A stretch of DNA of 21,146 nucleotides from Anaerolineaceae bacterium (GTDB lineage: Bacteria > Chloroflexota > Anaerolineae > Anaerolineales > Anaerolineaceae). Shown piece by piece: positions 8,590 to 15,898 of the stretch (its first letter is position 1; the number at the start of each line of letters is the position of its first letter). Below the pieces are notes generated by a model. It was not told the DNA's origin, made no database searches, and was given only the letters and a program-made list of their open reading frames with translations. The translations under genes were made by a program, and so were the position numbers. The stretch is taken from the NCBI GenBank assembly GCA_003524305.1, contig DQHW01000011.1, positions 1 through 21,146 on the forward strand, given 5' to 3'.

Positions 8590-9147
8590 ATGCCTGAAGA
8601 AATTTACATTAGTGTGGATGTTGAAACTGCAGGACCCATCCCTGCAGATTTTGCGTTGTTATCAATAGGCGCTTGCCTTGTGGATAACCCATCAACAGCT
8701 TTTTATGTTGAATTGCAGCCAGACCGTGAACATTTTTCTTCTGAAGCACTGGCGGTTCATGGGTTGTCACTCGAGATACTCAAAAAAGACGGAACGCCTG
8801 CACGCGAAGCCATGCAAGCCTTTGCCGACTGGGTCAAAAGCATAACAAGTAAAAATCAACGTCCCGTTTTTGTGGCTTTAAATGCACCCTTTGACTGGAT
8901 GTTCATTAATGATTATTTCCATCGCTACCTGGGGGTCAACCCCTTCGGACACAGCGCCCTGGATATCAAAGCATATTTTATGGGTCAAACCGGTGTGGAT
9001 TGGGGACAAACCTCCATGCAACACATGTCAGATCATTTTCTCGATGAACGCCACCTCACTCATAATGCATTGGCAGATGCACAAGACCAGGCAGAGATAT
9101 TCAAAATGATCCTGGATCAATCACCGAAATTCAATAGCGCAGAATAA
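8590..9147 (+). CDS. DEDDh 3'-5' exonuclease (DnaQ/RNase T fold)
   Basis: A 185-residue stand-alone exonuclease of the DnaQ-like superfamily. The four acids and the histidine that bind two metals and the attacking water are visible: DVET (Asp10, Glu12) in Exo I, PFDWMF (Asp102) in Exo II, and HNALADA (His158, Asp163) in Exo III. It should remove nucleotides from 3' ends of DNA or RNA; the length resembles small RNase T or oligoribonuclease-type enzymes, but substrate choice cannot be read from the sequence. No polymerase or helicase domain is attached. TATAAT just upstream gives it its own promoter. It is followed at 86 bases by the predicted nucleotidyltransferase gene, which has a separate promoter. 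Confidence 0.85.
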   Translation: MPEEIYISVDVETAGPIPADFALLSIGACLVDNPSTAFYVELQPDREHFSSEALAVHGLSLEILKKDGTPAREAMQAFADWVKSITSKNQRPVFVALNAPFDWMFINDYFHRYLGVNPFGHSALDIKAYFMGQTGVDWGQTSMQHMSDHFLDERHLTHNALADAQDQAEIFKMILDQSPKFNSAE

Positions 9148-9184
9148 CCGCGCCTTACCCCTTCCCCATTTTTCCAAGGTTATT

Positions 9185-9193
9185 TGCTATACT
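9185..9193 (+). promoter_or_regulatory. Extended -10 promoter
   Basis: TGCTATACT, identical to the element at 2450-2458, lies about 40 bases before the ATG at 9234. AGGAG at 9223-9227 is the ribosome site. Confidence 0.45.
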
Positions 9194-9233
9194 AATGTCG
9201 AACAAGGAAGATCTGTTTTCATAGGAGAAAATC

Positions 9234-10559
9234 ATGTCGAACACTTCCACCGAGAAACAAAACGACCTTGAACGTATCATGGAATCTGCCAAACGCCTGG
9301 GAGTCGAGATCGAAGAAGATGAAGCATTACAATGGTTGACCAGCATGGCTTCAACCAAAGATGATGACAACATTACCATGAACGCCCGTACCGGGGTGTT
9401 TGGTCATAAGATCAGTATGCTCGATTTCAGTGACAAAGAGCTTGAATACTTTAAACGCATTGGCAGAATCGTTGAGTTTGAGGACGTTCCAGGTCAGGTA
9501 GAAACTGCCCTGGCTCTTTCAGGTTCTTCGGCACAATCAAAGATTCAATCTTATCCAGGCGACTGTGATTATTTTGAACGTATTAATATCATTGCACCTT
9601 CTCGTGAAGAAGCCTGTTCCATCCTGGCCCGCATTATGCTTGAAAAGTCACTCGGCTCACTGCAAGGACCTAACTATCAGCTCATCGAAGTAAAATTCGG
9701 CTCCTTTCCAGCAGATATGGTGATCGGAGATCAAAAGAATAGAGCCGGAACACCGATTGCCTGGCGCCCTGATCAACTCAAAGCTGGCAAGATTGAAGGT
9801 TTTACCCCTGAGGGATTCGCCTTGACTGTGACCTGGCAAGAGGTCAGTTCTGACCCAGGTTGGTGTAAACTGGATTGGGTGGTGGCAGATCCAATTCGTA
9901 AACAATTAGCTAATGCCAGCAACATGCTGGATGTAACCTGGGAGGCTCCTGACGGACGCATCACTCCTCTTGATGGTTACCTGGACCCTTATTTTCAAGA
10001 AATTTACCTCGATGCCGCATCAGTACCTATTTTCTCAAAACTGGCGCAGCATGTTTCAGGTAACGCACTGGATGATTATGTATCTGCGCTTGAACGAGAA
10101 GTAAAAAAATACCTGACTAAAGATATTAATTACGGCAAGGTAGCCAAACGCATGTACAACATCTTCCGCTTGACAGGAAGGTATGAAGAAGCAAGCTTCT
10201 TGCGCGAACTATTTGATGAGCCGGCTACTATGCTTTATCAGGTCTGGTCATTAATTCGCACCATTGATGATGCCAGTGTACCAGGATCAAGCATCACCCG
10301 GGCACAACTTCTCCAATCCACCGACCACCTGATCCTGGAAGTCATCAAAGCCCTAGAAGGTGAAGAAGAGACCGAGATCGTCAGCCATTTGTTGAAATTA
10401 CGTGATGCATTGGCTGATACAGCCGGAAAACAAATCCTGACCAACCAGGCAGAAGTTGCGCGAAGTATGGTGATCAATCTGGTAAACAACTTTTTCTATG
10501 AACGGTTATCTGCCTTGCCCACCATAAAAGAATACATGGATGAGTTTCAGAATCATTAA
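9234..10559 (+). CDS. Predicted polymerase-beta-type nucleotidyltransferase, unknown family
   Basis: A 441-residue soluble protein that I do not recognise as a named family. Residues 97-112 read GSS...PGDCD, matching the G-S-x(n)-D-x-D signature of the DNA polymerase beta-like nucleotidyltransferase fold (Asp110 and Asp112 as metal ligands), followed by hydrophobic FERINI. A third carboxylate could be Asp214 in CKLDWVVAD or Glu152 in LIEVKFG. The N-terminal 50 residues are charged and probably helical; the C-terminal half (about 260-441) is largely helical and may bind the acceptor. It starts a group of closely spaced genes ending with a 2H phosphoesterase, an enzyme class acting on RNA ends and cyclic or 2'-5' phosphodiesters. 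A strong AGGAG precedes the ATG. The fold assignment rests on a short motif and could be wrong. Confidence 0.55.
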   Translation: MSNTSTEKQNDLERIMESAKRLGVEIEEDEALQWLTSMASTKDDDNITMNARTGVFGHKISMLDFSDKELEYFKRIGRIVEFEDVPGQVETALALSGSSAQSKIQSYPGDCDYFERINIIAPSREEACSILARIMLEKSLGSLQGPNYQLIEVKFGSFPADMVIGDQKNRAGTPIAWRPDQLKAGKIEGFTPEGFALTVTWQEVSSDPGWCKLDWVVADPIRKQLANASNMLDVTWEAPDGRITPLDGYLDPYFQEIYLDAASVPIFSKLAQHVSGNALDDYVSALEREVKKYLTKDINYGKVAKRMYNIFRLTGRYEEASFLRELFDEPATMLYQVWSLIRTIDDASVPGSSITRAQLLQSTDHLILEVIKALEGEEETEIVSHLLKLRDALADTAGKQILTNQAEVARSMVINLVNNFFYERLSALPTIKEYMDEFQNH

Positions 10560-10603
10560 TGTAACAAGACAGGAAATCAATGCAATCCAAACGGAGGATC
10601 ATA

Positions 10604-11065
10604 TTGACCAACTTAGTGCTGATGGGCATTCTCGCCGCCCTGGCCACCGGTATTGCCATAGGTGTTCAATCCACTTTAAGCAGCCGCATAGGCGGGCTGA
10701 TCGGTAATTTTAAAACCGGGGTGTTGATGAACACAATTGGCGGATTAATTGCCGGGTTGATTTTTATCACGTTGTTGGTCATCAAAGGCAAGGGGTTTTG
10801 GCAAACCTCGGGAACAGTTATTGTAATGCTAATCATCGCCGGCGCCTTGGGAATCGCGATCATCACAGGTGTATCATTTTCAATGCAGAAAGCTGGTGTG
10901 GCAGTCGGTCTAGCCACCTTAATTCTTGGTGAAATGTTACTCTCAATAATTGTGGATGCCAAAGGATGGGCAGGCGCTCCACCCATTCCGATCACATGGC
11001 CCCGGATTCTGGGATTATTTGTAATTGCCGCTGGCATATATTTACTACTGCCGAAAAAAGGTTGA
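10604..11065 (+). CDS. YdcZ/DUF606 family DMT-type membrane transporter
   Basis: A small, very hydrophobic protein with about five membrane segments. The repeated glycine-rich pattern (GILAALATGIAIGVQ, then NTIGGLIAGL, then GALGIAIITGVSF, a GEMLLSIIVDAKGWAG segment, and a final GLFVIAAGIYLLLP) fits the DUF606/YdcZ branch of the drug/metabolite transporter superfamily. Substrates of most members are unknown. An in-frame ATG at 10580 is possible, with AGGAAA before it (161 residues). I prefer TTG 10604 because GGAGG (10593-10597) sits six bases upstream, giving 153 residues that begin just before the first helix. It lies between the nucleotidyltransferase-like and phosphoesterase genes with short gaps. 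Confidence 0.75.
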   Translation: MTNLVLMGILAALATGIAIGVQSTLSSRIGGLIGNFKTGVLMNTIGGLIAGLIFITLLVIKGKGFWQTSGTVIVMLIIAGALGIAIITGVSFSMQKAGVAVGLATLILGEMLLSIIVDAKGWAGAPPIPITWPRILGLFVIAAGIYLLLPKKG

Positions 11066-11079
11066 AAACGGAGGGAGTC

Positions 11080-11631
11080 TTGACTGACTCAAAACCAAAA
11101 GGTTATGCAGTTGAGCTTTACTTTGATCAGAAGATGGAAGATGAATTCTTCTCCTTTCGTGAATCTCTCTACAAGTTGGGGATAGACCCTGTACTTGGTT
11201 TGCTCGGCGACCGTCCACATGTTAGTTTGGCTGTGTTTGGTGAGATAGACATTGATCAAATTATCAAAATCACAACCGCTTTTGCCCCCCAGTGTAAACA
11301 ACTTGCTGCCCAATTAGATGCTTTTGGTGCATTCCCTACAACCTCAAATGTGATCTATCTGCTGCCAGTGCCCAGTCAACCCCTGCTTGAACTACACAGA
11401 AAATTCCATGAGTTACTTCAAAAAGAAAAAATCCTCTCTTCACATTATTATTTACCTGGTCAATGGGTGCCGCACTGCACCCTTGAATTTGAATTACCCG
11501 ATGACCAGTTGAATCTGGCTTTCCAATTGTGCAAGAAACATTTTTCGCCCATCCGCGGAACATTTTCTACAATTGGAGTTATTGCTTTTCGACCAATTGC
11601 ATACCTGGCCGAATTCCCCTTACCAAAATAG
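11080..11631 (+). CDS. 2H phosphoesterase (LigT / 2'-5' RNA ligase-like)
   Basis: A soluble 183-residue protein with the two H-x-(S/T)-h motifs that define the 2H superfamily: HVSL at 47-50 and HCTL at 132-135, about 85 residues apart as expected. The two histidines face each other in a pseudo-symmetric cleft and act on cyclic 2',3'-phosphates or 2'-5' linkages, often in RNA processing. The frame is open further upstream, but the start is best placed at TTG 11080. GGAGGG (11070-11075) lies four bases before it, and the coding start then falls 14 bases after the preceding stop. The next gene follows within 8 bases, so it is inside an operon. Exact substrate is not predictable. Confidence 0.85.
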   Translation: MTDSKPKGYAVELYFDQKMEDEFFSFRESLYKLGIDPVLGLLGDRPHVSLAVFGEIDIDQIIKITTAFAPQCKQLAAQLDAFGAFPTTSNVIYLLPVPSQPLLELHRKFHELLQKEKILSSHYYLPGQWVPHCTLEFELPDDQLNLAFQLCKKHFSPIRGTFSTIGVIAFRPIAYLAEFPLPK

Positions 11632-11639
11632 GATATAGA

Positions 11640-12107
11640 ATGACAAAGAATATGTACGAACCAGACCCTGAAAAAATAAATGAAGCCGTTGAAAAATCAA
11701 AATCCAAAGCAGAAGATTATCTGAAAGATCCCGAAAAATCTAAGAAACTGCTTGATGATGCAATGAAAAAGGCCAAGAGCAGAGAAAAGCCTACAGGACC
11801 ACTGGCTGATCTGTGGGAAAACCTGAGGACCGCATTCAGACTGCTTCAAGCATATTTCAGCAAAAAATACACCACCATCCCCTGGGCTTCCATTGTTCTT
11901 GTAGTTGGTTCAGTCATCTATTTTGTGTCGCCGATCGATTTGATGCCAGACTGGTTCCCGCTTGCCGGTTTCATTGATGATGCTGCCGTTTTGGTTTTTG
12001 TGCTTCGCCAAATCAACTCAGATCTACAAAGGTTTCTCGAATGGGAAAACGAGCAGAACACAAATAGCTCTGAAAAAATCATCGACATCAATCTTGAAAA
12101 CAAGTAG
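11640..12107 (+). CDS. YkvA/DUF1232 family membrane protein
   Basis: A 155-residue protein with a lysine- and glutamate-rich, probably helical N-terminal 50 residues and a C-terminal DUF1232 segment. One hydrophobic helix (about 82-96) runs into SPIDLMPDWFPLAGFIDD (97-114), the hallmark of the YkvA family, followed by a second hydrophobic helix. The function of this family is unknown. The open frame begins upstream at 11529, inside the phosphoesterase gene. ATG 11640 is chosen because AGGA (11630-11633) precedes it at six bases and because a longer product would overlap the upstream gene by over 100 bases. It is the last gene of the 9234-12107 group; I see no clear terminator after it. Confidence 0.85.
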   Translation: MTKNMYEPDPEKINEAVEKSKSKAEDYLKDPEKSKKLLDDAMKKAKSREKPTGPLADLWENLRTAFRLLQAYFSKKYTTIPWASIVLVVGSVIYFVSPIDLMPDWFPLAGFIDDAAVLVFVLRQINSDLQRFLEWENEQNTNSSEKIIDINLENK

Positions 12108-12127
12108 AAACCTATTGCAGTGTGTAA

Positions 12128-12133
12128 TATAAT
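12128..12133 (+). promoter_or_regulatory. Possible -10 box TATAAT for the small lipoprotein gene
   Basis: A perfect TATAAT lies 46 bases before the ATG at 12180. There is no good -35 at normal distance, so the assignment is tentative. GAGGAG (12171-12176) is a strong ribosome site. Confidence 0.35.
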
Positions 12134-12179
12134 GGATATAGTAATTTGATAATTTTTATCACATTATAAAGAGGAGAAA

Positions 12180-12566
12180 ATGAAAAATAGAGTCGCAATT
12201 TTAATGGTGATTTCAATAATACTGATCATGGCGCTTTCAGCCTGCGGCGTTGTAAAAGACGTTGCAGCAGTCAATGACTTGGGTAAAGGCTTAATGACTG
12301 CCCTGCGAGATGGGGATACAGCAGGCTCATGGGACATGCTGACCACAGCCGTGCAAGATGAAGTCGGCAGCACCGATGCCTGGGCTGATTTTGTTTATCC
12401 TCGAAATTTCTCAAATTGGAATTTCACCAACACTCAAGTGGAAAACAATTCTGCCCAGATGGATGGAGAAGCAACACTTGGTGAAGAAACATATACCGTT
12501 TTGCTGGTCTTTGATAAAGTTGATGATGAATGGAAAATTTCAGGCATCAACTTTGCATTAAAATAA
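12180..12566 (+). CDS. Small secreted lipoprotein, DUF4878/NTF2-like in style
   Basis: A 128-residue lipoprotein. The signal peptide ends in the lipobox ALSAC with Cys22 as the lipid-bearing residue. The mature part has a helix-rich start (VNDLGKGLMTALRDGDTAGSW) followed by alternating strands ending in VFDKVDDEWKISGINF. That arrangement resembles small NTF2-like or DUF4878 lipoproteins, in which a trailing W-K-I strand closes the sheet. No catalytic residues are evident and no function can be assigned. It is a single-gene unit: it has its own ribosome site and is followed by a strong terminator. Confidence 0.75.
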   Translation: MKNRVAILMVISIILIMALSACGVVKDVAAVNDLGKGLMTALRDGDTAGSWDMLTTAVQDEVGSTDAWADFVYPRNFSNWNFTNTQVENNSAQMDGEATLGEETYTVLLVFDKVDDEWKISGINFALK

Positions 12567-12595
12567 CAAGTTTTTCTTCTCAATAAAAGTTAAAT

Positions 12596-12628
12596 GGAGA
12601 GTCCAAATAAATTGGATTCTCCTTTTTT
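12596..12628 (+). terminator. Rho-independent terminator after the lipoprotein gene
   Basis: GGAGAGTCCAA (12596-12606) pairs with TTGGATTCTCC (12612-12622) in an 11-bp stem with one G-U pair and loop ATAAA. It is followed by TTTTTT. Confidence 0.93.
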
Positions 12629-12684
12629 AAATTTCTCGTTATCTGTGAATATTTACTAAAAAGATGTTATTTGATTATGAAATT

Positions 12685-12693
12685 TGGTAAACT
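12685..12693 (+). promoter_or_regulatory. Possible extended -10 promoter
   Basis: TGGTAAACT (TGn plus TAAACT) lies about 46 bases before the ATG at 12739, downstream of the terminator. It is the best candidate for the promoter of the three-gene HEAT/PH-like unit. Confidence 0.35.
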
Positions 12694-12738
12694 AAAAGAG
12701 GCTTTATCATTCGTTTCAGATTGAGGGGTTAGGATTAA

Positions 12739-13872
12739 ATGGCAAATTTCATCAACATGGCTTATGAAACGGTGTTGAAAGAAATTCGGTGTGAAAATGA
12801 TCCTCAACATCGCACTGACGCTGCAAAATTTTTACTAGATAATTCAGATAATCCAGAGAGAATTGCCTACCTGGTCAACTGTGTATTATATGATCCGCAC
12901 CCAGAAGTCAGAAGACAAGTTAAAGCAATGCTCTTTGATGTTTACGGCAATGAGCTGGAGACCATATTAAAAGTTGAGGGTATGGATGGAACCCCGATTG
13001 AAGAACCCTGGATGACACCATGTATAATGGCAAACGCGCCTAAATTGACAGCTACAAACATTCCGAAATATATAGATATTGAAACATTCGCAAAAGAGAA
13101 TGAAGTTGACGGTCTGCACGAAGCGCTGCGAGACCCTCTAGATGCTATGCATCGTATCAGCGCCATCAATGCATTATTGAGATGCAACAACGAAGGCAGC
13201 CCTGAAATGTTGGCAAGGGCAGTACTGCATGACCCCGATGAAAATGTTCAACAGCAAGCTTACCAGGCGCTTTATGAGATGATTGGCGATGAAAAAGCTG
13301 AAGCTTTATTAGAAAAAATCGGTGCCTTGATCATGGATGGAGAAGAACAATGGCTTTTGGTGCCTGATTATTTTGATGAATACCAACATTCATTGGAGAA
13401 TATTAAACAAGATGTCTCACCCTTTGGCATCAACAAAGCGGATCAGATCCGTGGATTGATCAAACTCTTTACCGGTGAAAGAATTCCGCAAAAACGCGTG
13501 GCCATTATAAACACCCTGGCACAATCGAATGATTTTAACGTTAACGATGCCATTGCGCGTGTCGGGTTGTTCGATGCCGACAAACAAGTGCGGGAACACG
13601 CCAAATCTATACTTAAAACCCGCCTGGGTGAAAACCTGGATGATTTTTTGGAACATGTCTACAATACCGCCTCACCATTTATCACAGACCCTGAAGATGA
13701 ATCTGATGAAGATGTGATGGACGAAATTAACACAATCGAAAGAGATGACAATTTCAGCACACGCATCAACAAGCAGGAACCCGTGGTAAGCGAAGGCAGT
13801 GTAATCAACCCGTTTGTCATTATGGCGGGATTAGTCATTCTCGCCATCGTTTTCTTCCTGATCCTGAGATAA
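12739..13872 (+). CDS. Tail-anchored HEAT-repeat protein
   Basis: A 377-residue protein with at least three HEAT-like repeats sharing the pattern L-x-D-x-x-x-x-V-(R/Q)-x-x-(V/A)-x-x-x-L: residues 45-65 (VLYDPHPEVRRQ), 158-183 (VLHDPDENVQQQ) and 272-297 (GLFDADKQVREH). A second helix-rich stretch around 130-148 may be another divergent repeat. A very acidic linker (about 317-338) leads to one C-terminal membrane helix (about 357-376) that ends with the last residues of the protein. It has no signal peptide, so it is probably anchored by its tail with the repeats in the cytoplasm. HEAT repeats are protein-binding scaffolds; partners may be the two following gene products. The start has GGGG/AGGA upstream. 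Named function unknown. Confidence 0.7.
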   Translation: MANFINMAYETVLKEIRCENDPQHRTDAAKFLLDNSDNPERIAYLVNCVLYDPHPEVRRQVKAMLFDVYGNELETILKVEGMDGTPIEEPWMTPCIMANAPKLTATNIPKYIDIETFAKENEVDGLHEALRDPLDAMHRISAINALLRCNNEGSPEMLARAVLHDPDENVQQQAYQALYEMIGDEKAEALLEKIGALIMDGEEQWLLVPDYFDEYQHSLENIKQDVSPFGINKADQIRGLIKLFTGERIPQKRVAIINTLAQSNDFNVNDAIARVGLFDADKQVREHAKSILKTRLGENLDDFLEHVYNTASPFITDPEDESDEDVMDEINTIERDDNFSTRINKQEPVVSEGSVINPFVIMAGLVILAIVFFLILR

Positions 13873-13886
13873 AGAAAAGAGGAATA

Positions 13887-14321
13887 ATGAGCCCGGAATC
13901 CACACCTCCACCTCTCCCTTCTTCACCCCCACCATTTATACCACCTGACCCACCACCACCGCTTAAACCAGAGATCGTTCAACTCGTGATCGAAAAAGTG
14001 CAGCAAAAAACAGGCATTTTCTCTAAACAGACTTTCAATATGGTCGTCACGGATTTACGTCTGATCTTTGTGTTGCAGATAAAAAACAATGTGGATTATC
14101 TGCGTCAGGATCCCAACTTAAGTCTGGCAGAAAACCCGGCCAACTTTGGAATTGCGCTGGATCAAGTGCAAGCCATTGAAGTGTATCGAGCAGGTTTCGA
14201 AGACAACTCACCAGACTGTATGATCATTAAAACCAAATCAGACAAGACGACCTTTCTGATTAATGATGCCTATCGGGTGAGTCAGAATTTGAAAAAAGTA
14301 TTGGAAAATTTGGTTAAATAA
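13887..14321 (+). CDS. Small protein with proline-rich N-terminus and PH-like domain
   Basis: A 144-residue soluble protein. The first 28 residues are almost entirely proline and serine (PPPLPSSPPPFIPPDPPPPL), a flexible stretch able to bind or extend. The rest (about 29-144) looks like a bacterial PH-like domain: strands QKTGIFSKQTFNMVVTDLRL, then LDQVQAIEVYRAGF, CMIIKTK and TTFLIND, closed by one C-terminal helix. The VVTDLRLIF strand resembles the V-V-T-(D/N)-x-R-(L/I) strand common in those domains. It starts 14 bases after the HEAT-repeat gene with AGAGGAA before the ATG. The PH-like call is a pattern judgement from one sequence; function is not known. Confidence 0.55.
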   Translation: MSPESTPPPLPSSPPPFIPPDPPPPLKPEIVQLVIEKVQQKTGIFSKQTFNMVVTDLRLIFVLQIKNNVDYLRQDPNLSLAENPANFGIALDQVQAIEVYRAGFEDNSPDCMIIKTKSDKTTFLINDAYRVSQNLKKVLENLVK

Positions 14322-14348
14322 CGTTTATTGAAACACCGGGAGGTTAAG

Positions 14349-14819
14349 ATGAAAAAAGAATGGGAACGTTCCACCAGAATATGCGATTATTCACAGCTTT
14401 CTGCAGACTTAAAGAATCCAATTGAAACGAAATTGGAAGTAATGGAAGAACAAATTGATCCCCTCTTTTGTATTGAGACTATCTCAACGCAAATCAAATC
14501 AGGGTTATTTGGCAGCAAAAAGAAAGTCGTTCGTGTCGCCTCCATAGTGACGCCAAAGTGGCTAATCCAATCTTTTGATGAAGAGGAAGGTAAAAGCGAG
14601 ATCTATACCCGTTTTCTTTATCTTGACAAGATGGAAGTGAGCACAATTACTGTAGATTTATCACGCAAAATTGGTCTGGAAGATCATGGAATTGATGTGC
14701 TCTCACTGATGCAGGATGGGATTGAACGAGTAAATCTATTTATTGGTCTGGAACCTGGAATTGCAGCGAACGAGTTTGTTTCCACCTTGAAAGATGCGAT
14801 CTTAAAAGCAAACAAGTAA
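14349..14819 (+). CDS. Small soluble protein, possibly PH-like
   Basis: A 156-residue protein with no signal peptide or membrane helix. Residues 50-75 (KSGLFGSKKKVVRVASIVTP, then KWLIQSF) resemble the GIFSKQTFNMVVTDLRLIF strand pair of the preceding gene. The protein ends in a helix (NEFVSTLKDAILKANK) as the neighbour does (QNLKKVLENLVK). The two may therefore be distant relatives or share a fold. The start at ATG 14349 is supported by GGGAGG (14338-14343) five bases upstream; a TTG at 14328 is in frame but lacks a site. It is the last gene of the HEAT-repeat unit, with a gap of 27 bases. I do not recognise a family. Confidence 0.6.
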   Translation: MKKEWERSTRICDYSQLSADLKNPIETKLEVMEEQIDPLFCIETISTQIKSGLFGSKKKVVRVASIVTPKWLIQSFDEEEGKSEIYTRFLYLDKMEVSTITVDLSRKIGLEDHGIDVLSLMQDGIERVNLFIGLEPGIAANEFVSTLKDAILKANK

Positions 14820-14836
14820 GAATAGGTGCTATCAAA

Positions 14837-14861
14837 AACGGGAATCTATCGGTTCCTGGTT
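14837..14861 (-). terminator. Possible terminator after the DUF1295 gene
   Basis: Read on the minus strand, AACCAGGAA and TTCCCGTT can form a stem of 8 pairs with one bulge and one G-U pair, running into TTTTTG. It lies directly after the minus-strand stop codon and between two converging genes. Confidence 0.4.
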
Positions 14862-14863
14862 AA

Positions 14864-15772
14864 TTATCTTACCTTTTTAGGTAACGGCAGCAGCATGCGC
14901 GTTTGTTGTTGGTATTCTGCGAATCCATCTTTGTATTTTGCCAGACGTTTCTCTGCCAAAGGGATACTGATAAACAAGAATAAGGCCGTGTTAAATAAGG
15001 CACCCAAACCCAGCATCCAGGCCGAAGGGGAACCCGCCAAACACACCAGGTAGACACCCCACCACATCAAAATTTCACCCAGGTAATTAGGATGACGAGA
15101 ATACTTCCATAAACCTTCACGGATGATGACTGATTTATTCGGATTCTTTAGGCGAAAGTCATGCATCTGGCGGTCGGCAACAGCCTCCAGAATAACCCCC
15201 AACAAGCTGATTGATAAACCTAGAAAAATCAACCAGGTAAATTCCGGAGATTGCAAAATTACAAATACAATCGGAGCAATACAGGCAAACACGATCAGGG
15301 TAGGCATCAATTGAATACCCAACAGATTTACAAGTGGATAGAAGGTGCCGGTTTGGTGTTTTATTTGATCGTAGCGCCAGTCTTGTTCATGTAATCCCTT
15401 GAAGGTTGAAATCCAGTTAAGAGTCAAGCGCACACCCCATACGATAACGATGGCACAAAGTAACAGGGAGGAGAGGTTGAATTTACCCACATGGAGTATA
15501 AGCATCGGCAAGATCACAATCGGCTGAATGCTCCAATAAGGATCGTAAACCGAGGCATTATTCAGCAAGAGGCTGCTCACCCAGATCACGAAGGTGGCAG
15601 CGAGGTCAGCCAGAAAGAGATTCATCCAGATAGTGCCGCCGGCATTTTTGAACACGATCAATCCAATCACCAGGGCTGTAATATAACTGAGTGAAATTAG
15701 CAAAAAGCCGATAGTGCGGTTTGCCTTCTGTTGTGTTTCTGTGGTTGAAGGAGTGTTCAGGTTGTTTATCAT
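14864..15772 (-). CDS. DUF1295 / steroid 5-alpha-reductase-like membrane protein
   Basis: A 302-residue polytopic membrane protein of the DUF1295 family, related to steroid 5-alpha reductase and isoprenylcysteine methyltransferase. Visible landmarks are SVYDPYWSI (74-82), the DWRYDQI loop (131-137), EAVADRQ (196-202), the key GLWKYSRHPNYLGEI (220-234) with WWG after it, and a C-terminal IPLAEKRLAKY ... FAEYQQQT before LLPLP. The S/R-H-P-N-Y segment is the cofactor-binding core of this superfamily (NADPH in reductases, S-adenosylmethionine in the methyltransferases). A lipid-modifying reaction at the membrane is likely, but which of the two cannot be decided. The ribosome site before ATG 15772 is weak. 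It follows the ABC operon's terminator on the same strand and so is probably transcribed separately. Confidence 0.85.
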   Translation of the reverse strand: MINNLNTPSTTETQQKANRTIGFLLISLSYITALVIGLIVFKNAGGTIWMNLFLADLAATFVIWVSSLLLNNASVYDPYWSIQPIVILPMLILHVGKFNLSSLLLCAIVIVWGVRLTLNWISTFKGLHEQDWRYDQIKHQTGTFYPLVNLLGIQLMPTLIVFACIAPIVFVILQSPEFTWLIFLGLSISLLGVILEAVADRQMHDFRLKNPNKSVIIREGLWKYSRHPNYLGEILMWWGVYLVCLAGSPSAWMLGLGALFNTALFLFISIPLAEKRLAKYKDGFAEYQQQTRMLLPLPKKVR

Positions 15773-15821
15773 GATACTTAAATAACGTATTTCCAGAGGA
15801 AAAGTTGCTGCGATAAAAGCG

Positions 15822-15854
15822 AAATTAAAAAGCCGCCAGGTTGGGCAGCCTTTT
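15822..15854 (-). terminator. Rho-independent terminator of the marR-ABC operon
   Basis: On the minus strand AAAAGGCTGCC (15854-15844) pairs with GGCGGCTTTTT (15837-15827) with two G-U pairs and a six-base loop, ending in TTTTTAATTT. A second hairpin, GGGCGG with CCGCCC, lies between it and the stop codon, around 15870-15893. Confidence 0.8.
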
Positions 15855-15898
15855 AATTGGGTTGGTTTATGGGCGGATTTTGAACCCGCCCCGGTTGT

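Noticed and set aside
10666..11037. A 123-codon minus-strand frame opposite the YdcZ-like gene
   Set aside because: It mirrors the hydrophobic transporter codons and has no promoter, ribosome site or recognisable motif.
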